Counted from the first letter of the stretch, positions 28,001 to 43,000 are shown. The stretch is DNA of 64,000 nucleotides from Branchipolynoe longqiensis (GCA_030323885.1 CM059194.1:23300780-23364779); one strand, 5' to 3'. Numbers and translations are program-made. The notes: a model not told the origin generated them from the sequence alone.

Positions 28001-31000
28001 TGGTCTTCCTCATTCCACTGCTGGTCGATAGAAAGCCTGAGCCTACACTTTTACCGACCCAAAGGATTTTTAACCTCCCACACCACATAGACATGGTATG
28101 AGAGCAACCGGCCTTTGATGACACCGTAAGTTATACACAGCGGTGGAAATCCAAATTGGCAGAGCTGAGGGCACGGGGAATCGAACCGCGACCCTCAGAT
28201 TAGGAGTCTGACCTAGAAAAAAGTCAGACACTCTAACCACTCCGCCACAGAGAAGGCCAGTTGAATGTGCCCAATGACTTTAACCCACCCACCTGAGTAA
28301 GCGCCCTGATCGGTCGACACATAGCTTCGTTAGCGACGCTGATGAAGCCCATGGCAATCTCTTCAATTGTCATGGGCGGGTGATTCAACTGCTCATTTTG
28401 TTGCATGAATTCGTTAATCTGCAAAAGAAAAGGCAAGAGAACAAATTTATAAGCGGTTAAATTAAATGTAAAATAGAAGAATAGATTAAATTGTCGCCAT
28501 GGACTGGGTTAGATTAATTGTTGAAATTCCGGCATGAGCGACCGCTCGGCGACTGATCGCAAGCGCTGAAAATGGTTTTGGTTGCAAGGAGGTTGGTTCT
28601 TGGTGCAGCATCAATTTTTTACGTCATTGGTTTGACTCGCCCGGGAATCGAACGCACGCTCGATCAATTCGGCAACCGCGCCTAGTCTACTGAATGACTA
28701 ATAAAACAACTAAAAAAAAACAACCCAAAACAGGAAAGACCCACTCCAGTCCACCCTTCCGGCGGCTTACCTCAAGAGGCTCACCGGACGCGGTGGCCGA
28801 ATCGGTAGAGCGCGGGCCTCGCGTGCGGAAGGTCGGGAGTTCGTTTCCCGGTCGAGTCAAACCAATGACTTTAAAAATTGATACTTGTCGCTTCCTAGCC
28901 TGGCACTCGGCATTATTAAGATAGGTCAAGAACTGGTTAGCTCAGTGTCAGGATAATGTGACCGAGTGGGATATTGGGTCATGGTGGCAGTGGCCTGATT
29001 TCCCAGTGGGGCAGCACTATAAAGTTGCCATGCGTGTGCACTATCACAAGTCGGTCCCCATCTTGATATGACCTTAGATGTTGCAAGGACGTAAAATAAC
29101 AAACAAACCTCTGAGGCCATGTTCTGGAAGGCGACGCTGGTGGCGGGTTTGTCCAGAGGCTGGTCTTCTGTTTTGCCGAAGATCTTCGGGAAGTAGTCCG
29201 GCAAGATTCGACCCAGCATCAGGTTGGCGTCCGTGATCGTCAGGGGGCCTCCTACAACAAGTAAGAATGTGACTGTCAAACTCAAAGAGACTTTCCACCC
29301 CACCCCCACTTAAAGTTACATAGTTCGATAAAAGCAGCAAATTTTCAAAACCAAAACAATTATCTAGATTTGATCCTACATATCTAACTTAGATACTGAT
29401 GCACTTATTTAACATTTGTTGTCACATAGAAGAGAATGCTGAGTCAGTTTAATAGAACCTGTTACTGCTGATGCCTATGGTGTCAGAGTTTTGGCAAGCT
29501 TGCCACAATTAATTTAGGATGTTTGCACTTCAAATATTTCCAAATTTAACCATCTAAAATGAATGTTGTTTCAAATTAAAGCAAGGTAGATTATAACCAT
29601 GAACCTAATACATTTATCTCAAAAAATGACAGATACTCAAAACTATCGGACTATGCAACTTTAACATTAAATAATCCCCCCCCCCCCTGTTTCTCCTCTC
29701 TCCTTTAAAAAAAGAAATTCAGCAGAACATTTCGTTTTGACAGTAATCATAAGTGGTGATAGTTCTTTACACAAATCATCTTGATGTTGAGAATAAATTA
29801 TAGAAATGGGATGGTGTATGTGAATAGAGGCGAGAGGGAGTGTTGGAGAGTTTGCATTGTATTCTGTTTGCTTTGTTTGCTTTAGACTGCTGTAACCAAG
29901 TGTTTGTTTAAAATACTCTAGCTGGTGGTACTGTAGCGGAGGGTAAGCCATGGTTGGTTTGGTTGTTGGAGTTTTACATCCTAGCAACATCTAAGGTCAT
30001 ATCAGGAGGGGTGCTGACTTGTGACAGTTCTTCACTCATGGCGACTTTATAGTGCTGCCCCACTGGGAAATCAGACCGTCAGCACCATAACCCAATTTCC
30101 CACTCAGTCACATTATCCTGATACTGAGCTAACCAGTCCTTGCCCTATCCTATTAAAGTTGCATAGTCCGATGAAAACATCAAATTTTCAAAAACCAAAA
30201 CACTTATCTAGATTTGATTCTACATTTTCAACTTAGACACTGGTGCACTTATTAAGCATTTGTTGCTGCATAGAAGGGCATAATAAGTCAATTAAGAGAA
30301 ACCGTTACTACTTAAGTCTATGGTGTTAGAGTTTTGGCGTGCTTGCCAAAATTATCTTGGCATGTTTTGACGTCAAAGATCTCCTAACTTAGCCATTTAA
30401 AATTAAAGTTACTTCAAACTAAAGTAAAGTAGATTAAAACTATTAGTATAGTATATTTATCTCAGAAAATAGCAAAAACTGAAAAGCATCAGACTATGCA
30501 ACTTTAATGTTAGGAAGCGACAAACTTGTCAATTTTGTAAGTCATTGGGTTTGACTTGACCTTCCGCACGGGAAACCTGCGCTATACCGATTCGGTTACC
30601 GCGTCCAGTCGTATTATGTATGTATTATGTATGTATTATGTATGAATTATATTTCCATTATGTATGCATTATGTATGTATGTATGCATGTATATGTACAT
30701 AGGTATATACATATGCATGTATGTCCATACCTCATCATCATCATCATCATGCTGTCGGTCGCGATGCGACAAAGACTGCTTTCATTACTTGACTGCCGCT
30801 CTCCATTTAGCTCTCTGCTGTGAGAGTGATGTCCATATGTGTGTATGCATGTATGTATGTATTAAGTACGTATATGTACAGATGAGTGCATTGTAATAAC
30901 TTAATCCCTCCACCCCTTGTGCTGAACATGTATGTATGTATGTATGTATGTATGTATGTATGTATGTATGTATGTATGTATGTATGTATGTATGTATGTA

Positions 31001-34000
31001 TGTATGTATGTATGTATGTATGTATGTATGTATGTATGTATGTATGTATGTATGTATGTATGTATGTATGTATGTATCTATGTACGTGTGTATGCATGTG
31101 CGTATGTACATAATTATGTAGGTAGGTGTGTGTGCATTGCATGCATGTATAATTCCTCAACCTTGTCCGGCACATTAAGACAGCAGAACGCTCACAACCA
31201 TACACCAAAAACCCTCCACGGGAAGCACCTGGCCCCCAATTGCAGTCAGGGGACTGTTGACAGCTGTTTACAGCTGCTGACAGCTGTTGACAGTTGTTGA
31301 CAGCTTTTGCAGGCTGTCAAAAGCCGGGCGGCGGGGACTCACCCTTCCGGTAGCAGACGGGGCCCGGATGTGCACCTGCCGACTCAGGACCCACCACGAA
31401 CATCCCGGACCGGAAGAACAGCTGAGACCCACCCCCGGCCGCCACCGTGTTGATGTCCAGCTGCACAGAGAGGCAAAGCGAGCGCTTAGTGAGGCAAAAC
31501 CGACAAACATGGAGCGCTTAGTGAGCTACACGCGCCAAACAGTGAGGTATAGCCGACAAACACAGTGCGCTTAGTGAGGTAAAGCCGACAAATGCAGAGC
31601 GCTTAGTGAGGTATAGCTGACAAACACAGCGCACTTAGTGAGGTATAGCCGACAAACACAAAGCGCTTAGTGAGGTATAGCCGACAAACACAGCACACAT
31701 AATGAGGAATAGCCAACAAACACGGAGCGCTTAGTGAGGTATAGCCGACAAACACAGAGCACTTAGTGAGGTATAGCCAACAAACATGGAGCGCTTAGTG
31801 AGGTATAGCAGACAAACAGAGCGCTTAGTGAGGTAACGCCGACAAACACAGAGCGCTTAGTGAGGTATAGCCGACAAACACAGTGCTTAGTGAGGTATAG
31901 CCGACAAACAGAGCGCTTAGTGAGGTATAGCCGACAAACACACAGCGCTTAGTGAGGTATAGCAGACAAACAGAGCGCTTAGTGAGGTAACGCCGACAAA
32001 CACAGAGCGCTTAGTGAGGTATAGCCGACAAACACAGAGCTCTTAGTGAGGTATAGCCGACAAACACAAAGTGCTTAGTGAGGTATAGCTGACAAAGACT
32101 GAGCGCTTAGTGAGGCATAGCCGACAAACACGGAGCGCTTAGTGAGGTATAGCTGACAAACATGGAGCGCTTAGTGAGGTATAGCTGACAAACACAGAGC
32201 ACTTAGTGAGGTAACGCCGACAAACACAGAGTGCTCAGTGAGGTATAGCCGACAAACATGGAGTGCTTAGTGAGGTATAGCCGACAAACACAGAGCACTT
32301 AGTGAGGTATAGCTGACAAACACAGAGCACTTAGTGAGGTAACGCCGACAAACACAGAGTGCTCAGTGAGGTATAGCCAAGAAACACAGAGCGCTTAGTG
32401 AGGTATAGCTGACAAACACAGAGTGCTTAGTGAGGTATAGCCGACAAACACAGAGCGTTTAGTGAGGTATAGCCGACAAACACAGAGCGCTTAGTGAGGT
32501 ATAGCCGACAAACACAGAGCGCTTAGTGAGGTCCACCCAACAAACACAGAGCACTTAGTGAGGTACAGCGGACAAACACAGAGTGATTAGTGAGGTATAG
32601 CCGACAAACACAGAGTGCTTAGTGAGGTCCACCCAACAAACACAGAGCACTTAGTGAGGTACAGCGGACAAACACAGAATGATTAGTGAGGTATAGCCGA
32701 CAAACACAGAGCGCTTAGTGAGGTATAGCCGACAAACACAGAGCACTTAGTGAGGTATAGCTGACAAACACAGAGCGCTTAGTGAGGTATAGCCGACAAA
32801 CACAGAGCGCTTAGTGAGGTACAGCCGACAAACACAGAGCGCTTAGTGAGGTATAGCTGACAAACACAGAGTGATTAGTGAGGCATAGCTGACAAACACA
32901 GAGTGCTTAGTGAGGTATAGCTGACAAACACAGTGCTTACTGAGGTATAGCCAACAAACACAGAGCGCTTAGTGAGGTATAGCTGACAAACACAGAGCAC
33001 TTAGTGAGATATAGCCGACAAACACAGAATGCTTAGTGAGGTACAGCCGACAAACACAGAGCACTTAGTGAGGTACAGCCGACAAACACAGAGCACTTAG
33101 TGAGGTATAGCCGACAAACACAGAGCACTTAGTGAGGTATAGCCGACAAACACAGAGCACTTAGTGAGGTAAAGCCGACAAACACAGAGCACTTAGTGAG
33201 GTATAGCTGACAAACACAGAGCGCTTAGTGAGGCATAGCCGACAAACACAGGGCGCTTAGTGAGGTACAGCCGACAAACACAGAGTGATTAGTGAGGTAT
33301 AGCCGACCAACAGAGAGCGCTTAGTGAGGAATAGCTGACAAACACAGAGTGCTTAGTGAGGTATAGCCGACAAACACAGAGCACTTAGTGAGGTACAGCC
33401 GACAAACACAGAGTGCTTAGTGAGGTATAGCTGACAAACACAGAGTGATTAGTGAGGTATAGCCGACAAACACAGAGCACTTAGTGAGATACAGCCGACA
33501 AACACAGAGCCCTTAGTGAGGTATAGCTGACAAACACAGAGTGATTAGTGAGGCATAGCCGACAAACACAGAGCATTTAGTGAGGGATAGCCGACAAACA
33601 CAGAGCACTTAGTGAGGTACAGCTGACAAACACAGAGCACTTAGTGAGGTATAGCCGACAAACACAGAGCACTTAGTGAGGTATAGCCGACAAAGACAGA
33701 GTGATTAGTGAGGTATAGCTGACAAACACAGAGCACTTAGTGAGGCATAGCCGACAAACACAGAGCACTTAGTGAGGCATAGCCGACAAACACAGAGCGC
33801 TTAGTGAGGTATAGCCGACAAACACAGAGCGCTTAGTGAGGTACAGCCGACAAACACAGAGCGTTTAGTGAGGTATAGCCGACAAACACAGAGTGATTAG
33901 TGAGGTATAGCTGACAAACACAGAGCACTTAGTGAGGTATAGCCGACAAACACAGAGCACTTAGTGAGGTATAGCTGACAAACACAGAGTGATTAGTGAG

Positions 34001-37000
34001 GTATAGCTGACAAACACAGAGCGCTTAGTGAGGTATAGCTGACAAACACAGAGTGATTAGTGAGGTATAGCCGACAAACACAGAGCGCTTAGTGAGGTAT
34101 AGCTGACAAACACAGAGCGCTTAGTGAGGTATAGCTGACAAACACAGAGTGATTAGTGAGGTATAGCTGACAAACACAGAGTGATTAGTGAGGTATAGCT
34201 GACAAACACAGAGCGCTTAGTGAGGTATAGCCGACAAACACAGAGCACTTACTGAGGTATAGCTGACAAACACAGAGTGATTAGTGAGGTATAGCCGACA
34301 AACACAGAATGATTATTGAGGTATAGCCGACAAACACAGAGCACTTAGTGAGGTATAGCCGACAAACACAGAGCACTTAGTGAGGTACAGCTGACAAACA
34401 CAGAGCACTTAGTGAGGTACAGCCGACAAACACAGAGCACTTAGTGAGGTATAGCCGACAAACACAGAGCGCTTAGTGAGGTACAGCCGACAAACACAGA
34501 GTGATTAGTGAGGTATAGCTGACAAACACAGAGCGCTTACTGAGATATACCCAACAAACACAGAGCACTTAGTGAGGTATAGCTGACAAACACAGAGTGA
34601 TTAGTGAGGTATAGCCGACAAACACAGAGCGCTTACTGAGGTATAGCCGACAAACACAGAGCACTTAGTGAGGTACAGCCGACAAACACAGAGCGCTTAC
34701 TGAGGTATAGCCGACAAACACAGAGCACTTAGTGAGGTATAGCCGACAAACACAGAGTACATAGTGAGGTACAGCCGACAAACACAGAGCGCTTACTGAG
34801 GCATAGCCAACAAACACAGAGCACTTAGTGAGGTATAGCCGACAAACAGAGAGCACTTAGTGAGGTCCACCCAACAAACACAGAGCACTTAGTGAGGTAT
34901 AGCCGACAAACACAGAGCGCTTAGTGAGGTATAGCCAACAAACACAGAGTGATTAGTGAGGTATAGCTGACAAACACAGAGCACTTAGTGAGGTATACCC
35001 GACAAACACAGAATGCTTAGTGAGGTATAGCCGACAAACACAGAATGATTAGTGAGGTATAGCTGACAAACACAGAGTGCTTAGTGAGGTATAGCTGACA
35101 AACACAGCGCGCTTAGTGAGGTATAGCCGACAAACACAGAGCGCTTAGTGAGGTATAGCCGACAAACACAGAGCACTTAGTGAGGTATAGCTGACAAACA
35201 CAGTGCTTACTGAGGTATAGCCAACAAACACAGAGCGCTTAGGGAGGTATAGCCGACAAACACAGAGCACTTAGTGAGATATAGCCGACAAACACAGAAT
35301 GCTTAGTGAGGTACAGCCGACAAACACAGAGCGTTTAGTGAGGTATAGCCGACAAACACAGAGCGCTTAGTGAGGTATAGCCGACAAACACAGAGCACTT
35401 AGTGAGGTACAGCGGACAAACACAGAGTGATTAGTGAGGTATAGCCGACAAACACAGAGTGCTTAGTGCGGTCCACCCAACAAACACAGAGCACTTAGTG
35501 AGGTACAGTGGACAAACACAGAATGATTAGTGAGGTATAGCTGACAAACACAGAGCGTTTAGTGAGGTACAGCCGACAAACACAGAGCACTTAGTGAGGT
35601 ATAGCCGACAAACACAGAGCGCTTAGTGAGGTATAGCCGACAAACACAGAGCACTTAGTGAGGTATAGCTGACAAACACAGAGCGTTTAGTGAGGTATAG
35701 CTGACAAACACAGTGCTTACTGAGGTATAGCCGACAAACACAGAGCGCTTAGTGAGGTATAGCTGAGAAACCTTCAAATATCTCCAAAGTAAAGTAGATT
35801 ATTATGATCAAACTAATATATTTATCTCAGAAAATGTCAGAAACTCAAAAGCATCGGACTATGCAACTTTAATAGAGAGCATATTCAACACACTTATATA
35901 ATAATAACTTACTTAATATACATTTAATATATCTTCGGATGATGCAAAGGTATGTAGCGAGGGAGGCAAAGGGTGCGACGGCCCCGGGCATCCATATAGG
36001 GGCATATTTAAAATGTCTTCGTTGCTTACATTTCTCAGTACTAGACACTATACTTGAGTTTTATGGGAATGCAATCAAGGAGTTGGCCCCCGGCATCACA
36101 AAACCTCTGCACGCCACGGGGGTGATGGCATTTTGATACGACGTAATCATTACCCACCTGAGGCGCTTGGATTGTGACTCCGGCAGTGGTGCTCTCGAAC
36201 ACGTGCTCATAGGCGCCTGCATAGCGGCTTACGTCAGTCGACGTACCTGGGAGGGGAGAACGGGGGTTAAACCCCACAAATATAATAAGTGCTGTATAAT
36301 TAACTATGCACATGATTACCATTCAGGCCCCAGCGACCACACACACGATTACCTGCAGACCTGACAACACACACAATTACCAGCAGACCCCCGTTACAAT
36401 ACACAAAATAACCTGCAGACCCCAGCGACCACACACACGATTACCTGCAGACCTGACAACACACACAATTACCTGCAGACCCCAGCGACCACACACACGA
36501 TTACCTGCAGACCTGACAACACACACGATTACCAGCAGACCCCCGTTACAATACACAAAATAACCTGCAGACCCCAGCGAACACACACACGATTACCTGC
36601 AGACCTGACAACACACACAATTACCTGCAGACCCCAGCGACCACACACACGATTACCTGCAGACCCCAGCGACCACACACACGATTACCTGCAGACCCCA
36701 GCGACCACACACGATTACCATGCAGGCCCCAGCGACCACACACACGATTACCATGCAGGCCCCAGTGACCACACACACGATTACCTGCAGACCCCAGCGA
36801 CCACACACACGGTTAACTGCAGACCCCAGAGACCACACACACGATTACCATGCAGACCCCAGTGACCACACACACAATTACCTGCAGACCCCAGCGACCA
36901 CACACACGATTACCATGCAGACCCCAGCGACCACACATGATTACCTACAGACCCCAGCGACCACACACACGATTACCATGCAGACCCCCGTGACCACACA

Positions 37001-40000
37001 CACGATTACCAGCAGACCCCAGTTACAATACACAAGATAACCTTACACAGGCTTGTCTCCTGGCTGTACATGGTGATGACATCCCCCCGCACACACACAC
37101 ATAAGGCCCCCCTACTCACCGCCCATGTCAAAGCCTATGACAGGAAGGCTTGTCTCCCGGCTGTACATGGTGATGGCATTCCCCCGCACACAAACACACA
37201 TACGGCCCCCTACTCACCGCCCATGTCAAAGCCTATGACAGACAGGCTTGTCTCCCGGCTGTACATGGTGATGGCATCCCCCCGCACACACACACATACG
37301 GCCCCCTACTCACCACCCATGTCAAAGCCTATGACAGACAGGCTTGTCTCCCGGCTGTACATGGTGATGGCACTCCCCCCGCACACACACATTACGGCCC
37401 CCCTACTCATCCGCCCATGTCAAAGCCTATGACAGACAGGCTTGTCTACCGGCTGTACATGGTGATGGCATCCCCCCGCACACACACACATACGGCCCCC
37501 TACTCACCGCCCATGTCAAAGCCTATGACAGACAGGCTTGTCTCCCGGCTGTACATGGTGATGGCATCCCCCCGCACACACACACATTACGGCCCCCTAC
37601 TCACCGCCCATGTCAAAGCCTATGACAGACAGGCTTGTCTCCCAGCTGTACATGGTGATGACATACCCCCCAACCCCCACACACACACATACGGCCCCCT
37701 ACTCACCGCCCATGTCAAAGCCTATGACAGGCAGGCTTGTCTCCTGGCTGTACGTGGTGATGGCATCCCCCCCACTCACACACACATACGGCCCCCTACT
37801 CACCGCCCATGTCAAAGCCTATGACAGGCAGGCTTGTCTCCTGGCTGTACGTGGTGATGGCATCCCCCCCCACTCACACACACATACGGCCCCCTACTCA
37901 CCGCCCATGTCAAAGCCTATGACAGGCAGGCTTGTCTCCTGGCTGTACGTGGTGATGGCGTAACCCACAACGCCGCCCGCCGGCCCGGAAACGATGGCAC
38001 GAGAACCGATGAAGCTGCAATGGAAACGCGTCGTTTGTAATCCCCGATTATCGCCCCCAAACTCTGCGCAATCTTTAGGGTTAGCAACCCGATTACACCG
38101 CGCATACTTTATTGGAACGCTGGTCAAAAATGGCTTTAGTTTAGTTGGTTGGTTGGTTGTTTGTTGTGGAGTTTTACGTCCGTTTTACGTGGCGTTCTCT
38201 GTGGCGGAGTGGTTAGAGTGTCTGACTTTTTTCTAGGTCAGACTCCTAATCTGAGGGTCGGCCCCAGCTCTGCCAATTTGGATTTCCACCGCTGTGTATA
38301 ACTTACACCGTCATCAAAGGCCGGTTGCTCTCATACCATGTCTATGTGGTGTGCGAGGTTAAAAATCCCTTGGGTCGGTAAAAGTGTAGGCTTGGGCTTT
38401 CTATCGACCAGCAGTGGAATGAGGAAGACCAGTTGTCTGTGACTGGGATTTCCCCTGCTTGGGACAACTAATGTACCAAAAAGAAAAAGAAAAAAAGAGA
38501 GACAAATAAGTGTTCACACTTCCTGTCTACCATTCGCTATATCGTATTAAGTTCATATCAGGATGGGTATTCATGGCGACTTTATAGTGCTGCCCCACTG
38601 GGAAATCAGGCCACCAGCACTGAGTGGGATATCAGGTCATGGTGCTGGAAGCCTGATCTTCCAGTGGGGCAGCACAATAAATCGCCATGAGTGCGCACTG
38701 TCACAAGTCGGTACCCGTCCTGATATGACCTTAGATGTTGCCAGGACCTAAAACTCCAACAACCAACCAAGAGAGGGGTGCGGCGTCTGATAACTTAATT
38801 CGGTAACAGGTCATGGCATTTACCATAATTTAGACATGTAAGGGAAATTAACCTAAACAGCGGTACACACAGACCATGGTAATCACCAAAGCATTATTAT
38901 GGGGCTGTCACATTACAATGCTTCTTACCGGCGTGCCGCCTACGCGCAAGATAAGTTGTACGCGTCGAGACATGTCCAACTTGTTGGCGGTTTGGGAAAA
39001 AGTTTGACGTCAGCGCAGCATGTTAGTAGCGCGCGGCCAATGTGTCGACACGTGGTGAAAAAAAATAAAAAGAGGTTGGCGCGCCGTCCTGATATGACCT
39101 TAGATGTAGCTAGGATGTAAAACAACAAAGCAACAATGGGGCGCAACGTGTGGGCACGACCCAAACGCGCGTACGACGTGTGCTTGGTGTTCGCATTACG
39201 TTATTCCAGCGCGTTTAGCATATCTCGGACGCACCCCTAACGTCGCCATAACATTAGCACCCACACATTGGCGCGTGTCGGCGCGCGTCGAAAGTTTTGT
39301 GCAAGCGCAAAAGATTCGACGGCGTGTGGGTGCGACCGTCGCTGTCAATCAAAGTGTACCGACGTGAACCGACGCGCGCGTAACGCTTCCCGACGTGTCC
39401 CGACGTTTCGCCCAAAAGTGACACACGTCGACGCACGTTGGAGAAACGTTGTAATGTAACAGGGCTATTATACAGGAATATCGTGGCAATCACCAAAAAC
39501 AGCACCATAGACATGCAACTGTAATTACTAGAAATGTGCAATAGTCATGCCGTGACAATCACCAAAAATGTATTTGGGAGGGGAACGGCGTTCCCTGACT
39601 TTATATGGGAGGGGAACGGCGTTCCCTTACTTTATTTCAGAAGGGGAACGGTTAGTTGGTTGGTTGTGGGGTTATACGTCCTGACAACATCTAAGGTCAT
39701 ATCAGGACGGGGGAGAAACGCGTTCCCTGACTTTATTTGGTACGGGGAACAGCATTCCTTGAATTGATTTGGGAGGGGGAACGGCGTTCCCTTAGTTTAT
39801 TTGGGCGAGGGAAAGGCGTTCCCTGACTTTATTTCAGAAGGGTCACGGTTGTTTGATTGGTTGTAGAGTTTTATGTCCTGGCAACATCTAAGGTATATTT
39901 GCATGCTCGAAACTAGAAGAGAAACACACCTCATAATACTAGATACAAAACAAAAAGTAGAAAAGTCACTAGAGCTGGTGAGGCACCTGTCCTAAGAACA

Positions 40001-43000
40001 GAATGATCCAACTGTAGGTGCTTCGATAGAAGCGTAATAGCTCTGATCATAAAAGCTTGGAGTAGCTAAAGCAGTGCTCTAAAAAAACACCAAAACACTA
40101 AAAGTATACAAAAAGAAAATTAAGAAAGGTTGGAAATGAGATATAGATAAAGAAATATGCACTAAGTAATAGATCAGGGATAAACAGTAGGTAAGCCTGA
40201 AAACATCAAAAAACGAATAGGAGACACGATACTAAATAAACTATGCACAAAAATATAATAATAAAAACAAAAACAAATTGGAAACTCCAATTTTACACCA
40301 TAAACAAGTTACAGAAATTATTGATAAAGGAAATCAATCCATATGGATTATGACCATTACTGCACAGCGGCGAAAACAAGTGCATGCACTTAACCGTTAT
40401 GAGCACAATAAACAAACAATCACATAAAGAAAATATATATATATCAGGACAGTGGAGAACGCCGTTACCTGATTAAATTGGGGGGGGGGGGGGGAACGGC
40501 GTTCCCTGACTTTATTTGTCGATGGGGAACGGCATTCCTTGAATTCAGTTGGGAGGGCGAACGGCAGTCCTTGGATTTATTTGGGAGGGGTAACAGCGTT
40601 CCCTGACTTTATTTGCGAGGGGGAACAGCGTTCCCTGATTTAATTTAGGAGGGACAACGGCATTCCATCACTATTTCAAATAAATCCTAATCTGCCTTCC
40701 CTCAGTTCTTTTTATCACTACACCAGCAGCAACACTGTCATGGCAATCAATCAGACACCAGAAGGGTGGTGTATACAAATGTGTGTGATCTATTCCCAAG
40801 AATGTGCGCCAACTTCAATTATCTAGATTTGATTCTACATATATAACTTAGATGCTGGTGCATGTATCAAACATTTCTCGCCACATGGCTTAGGGAATTG
40901 AAACTTTCTACCCTTTCCTACAGAAGGAAAAGAAGTGACATAATTGAAGTATTTAAAATTATGAAGGGTTTTGATAAAATAGATATGAACAAATGTTTCA
41001 CCTTGAATAAAAGAGAAGGCAGTCAGGGCCATACACTCAAACTAGTAAAACCCAGAGCCATTTCAAAGTTAAGGCAACATAGTTTCTCAAAAAGGATCAT
41101 AAATATATGGAACAGTCTCCCACAAAATGTTATTGATGCGGAGTCAATTAATTCATTCAAGAATAGATTAGAAAAAGCATGGGCTGATGATCCAGGGAAA
41201 TTTGACCCCTTATTCACCACATGCTACTAATTACTCCTTGTGTTGCTTATTTACTTGCACTCAATCAAAAATGAGAGACAAATAAGTGTTCACACTTCCT
41301 GTCTACCATTCGCTATATCGCATAGACCGGAATACAAGCTAAGTTAATCAAACCTGTTACTGCAGAAGCCTATGGTGTCAGAGTTTTGGCGCGTTTGCCA
41401 CAACTAATTTTACATGATTACACTTCAAATATCTCAAAAGTAAGTCATTTAAAATAAAAGTTACTTCAAACTAGAATATGGTAGATTATAACAATCAATT
41501 TAATATATTTATCTCTGGAAAATGACAGAAACTCAAAACCAGCAGACTATGCAACTTTAAATAAATGAACTTACTCCTTGACAGGCGTCAGTCCTCCGTC
41601 CGACTGCATGAACAGCAGTTGAACGTCCTAATGAAGGCGAAGAGCAGAAAAGAAACTATTAATAAAAAAACAACTGACATTCCTGGTAGCCACCATGTCT
41701 TACCCTTCAATATGCTGGAGCACACACTGTCAGTTACTTGAACCAGTTAATTGATATATATTATACAGATGAACCTCGATCCAACGGACTAATAGGGGGG
41801 AGCAGTTGTCCGTTAAAGCCGTTTGTCCGTTGCAGCGACGAAATTGCTTTATCTATAGGTGCCATAGTGATAATGTGGAAAACAGGACCTTAGACGTTGC
41901 TAGGATGTTAAATTTTAACAAACAAACCTGCACGGCTCTGTGCATGGCACTATGTGGGTATGCTTATATGTGTGAATGAGTATGCATATGTGTGAGTATG
42001 CATTACACATGTGTGGGAGCCTAGCTCACTCTAGCGGATTGTGTCCGTTAGATCGGGAATCCGTTGCATCGGTGTCCATTGGATCGAGGTTCATCTGTAT
42101 ATACACACTCACCCACACCCCTAGCATTGGGAGAGACGGCATATGATTTTGTTGGTTGGTTGGTTGGTTGGGAGTTTTACATCCTGGCAACATCTAAGGT
42201 CATATCAGGACGGGTACTGACTTGTGACAGTGCGCACTCATAGTGACTTTATAGGGCTGCCCCACTGGGATACCAAGCTGTGTGCACCATGACCTGATAC
42301 ATTATCCTGACATTGAGCCAACCAGTCCTTGCCCCATCCTAATAATGCCGAGCGCCTGACTAGGAAGCGACAAGTATCAATTTTGTATGTCATTGGTTTG
42401 ACTTGACCTTCTGCATTGGAGGACTGCACTCTACTGATTCGACCACCGCGTGCGGTGAGATGGCATTAGAAAATTGCCGGAGGAGATTCAAGCTACCGAC
42501 ACTGTCAAAGTGTCATCCCAGGGGAGATATGATAAAGACTTATCAAATTATTACAGGAGTCTATGATAGTGATGTCACAACAGGTTTGTTCGACCTCAGA
42601 GTAGACAGCAACATCAGAGACCCAGAGGTATAAGTTCTTCAAGGAGAGGCCCAGACTTGAGGTCAGGAAACACTCATTTTTCTTCTGAATGACAGATTCA
42701 TGAAATAGTCTTCCAGACCAAGTGGTTGAAGTACCGACAGTAGAAGCATTTGAGAGAAGGCTGAACAGACATTGGGAGAAGATAACCACAAATATATGAC
42801 TTCAAGGCTCCATCCACCCCCATATGTGTGCAAAGATATAACTCTTTTTTACCATAACGACCTAGCATTAGAGGCCCAATAGGGCCTAGATAAGCCAGAA
42901 GAGGATCTGTAAGTTAATTGTTTGTAATATGGGTATTCCAAGTTCTGCTTGTCCCTCAGGAAGCCTTGAAGCTGCGACCCGGCATTCCAGGTCACAGTTT

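Noticed and set aside
10587..28258. Candidate tRNA genes with A and B boxes (10.6, 10.9, 11.2, 15.96, 24.63, 27.27, 28.2 kb)
   Set aside because: Each is the head of a dispersed repeat with shared non-tRNA tails, and the acceptor stems do not close, so they are SINE heads.
30929..31121. Long frames of repeated Tyr-Val-Cys-Met and Thr-Tyr-Ile-His
   Set aside because: They are translations of a pure ATGT tetranucleotide run, open on both strands because the repeat has no stop codon; not proteins.
31478..35768. Regular 32-bp repeats resembling a CRISPR array
   Set aside because: Units are contiguous with no unique spacers, no cas genes are near, and the context is a eukaryotic intron; it is a minisatellite.
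36306..37963. Plus-strand frames rich in [20 protein letters not shown] repeats
   Set aside because: They are antisense readings of the duplicated exon G end and CA repeats.
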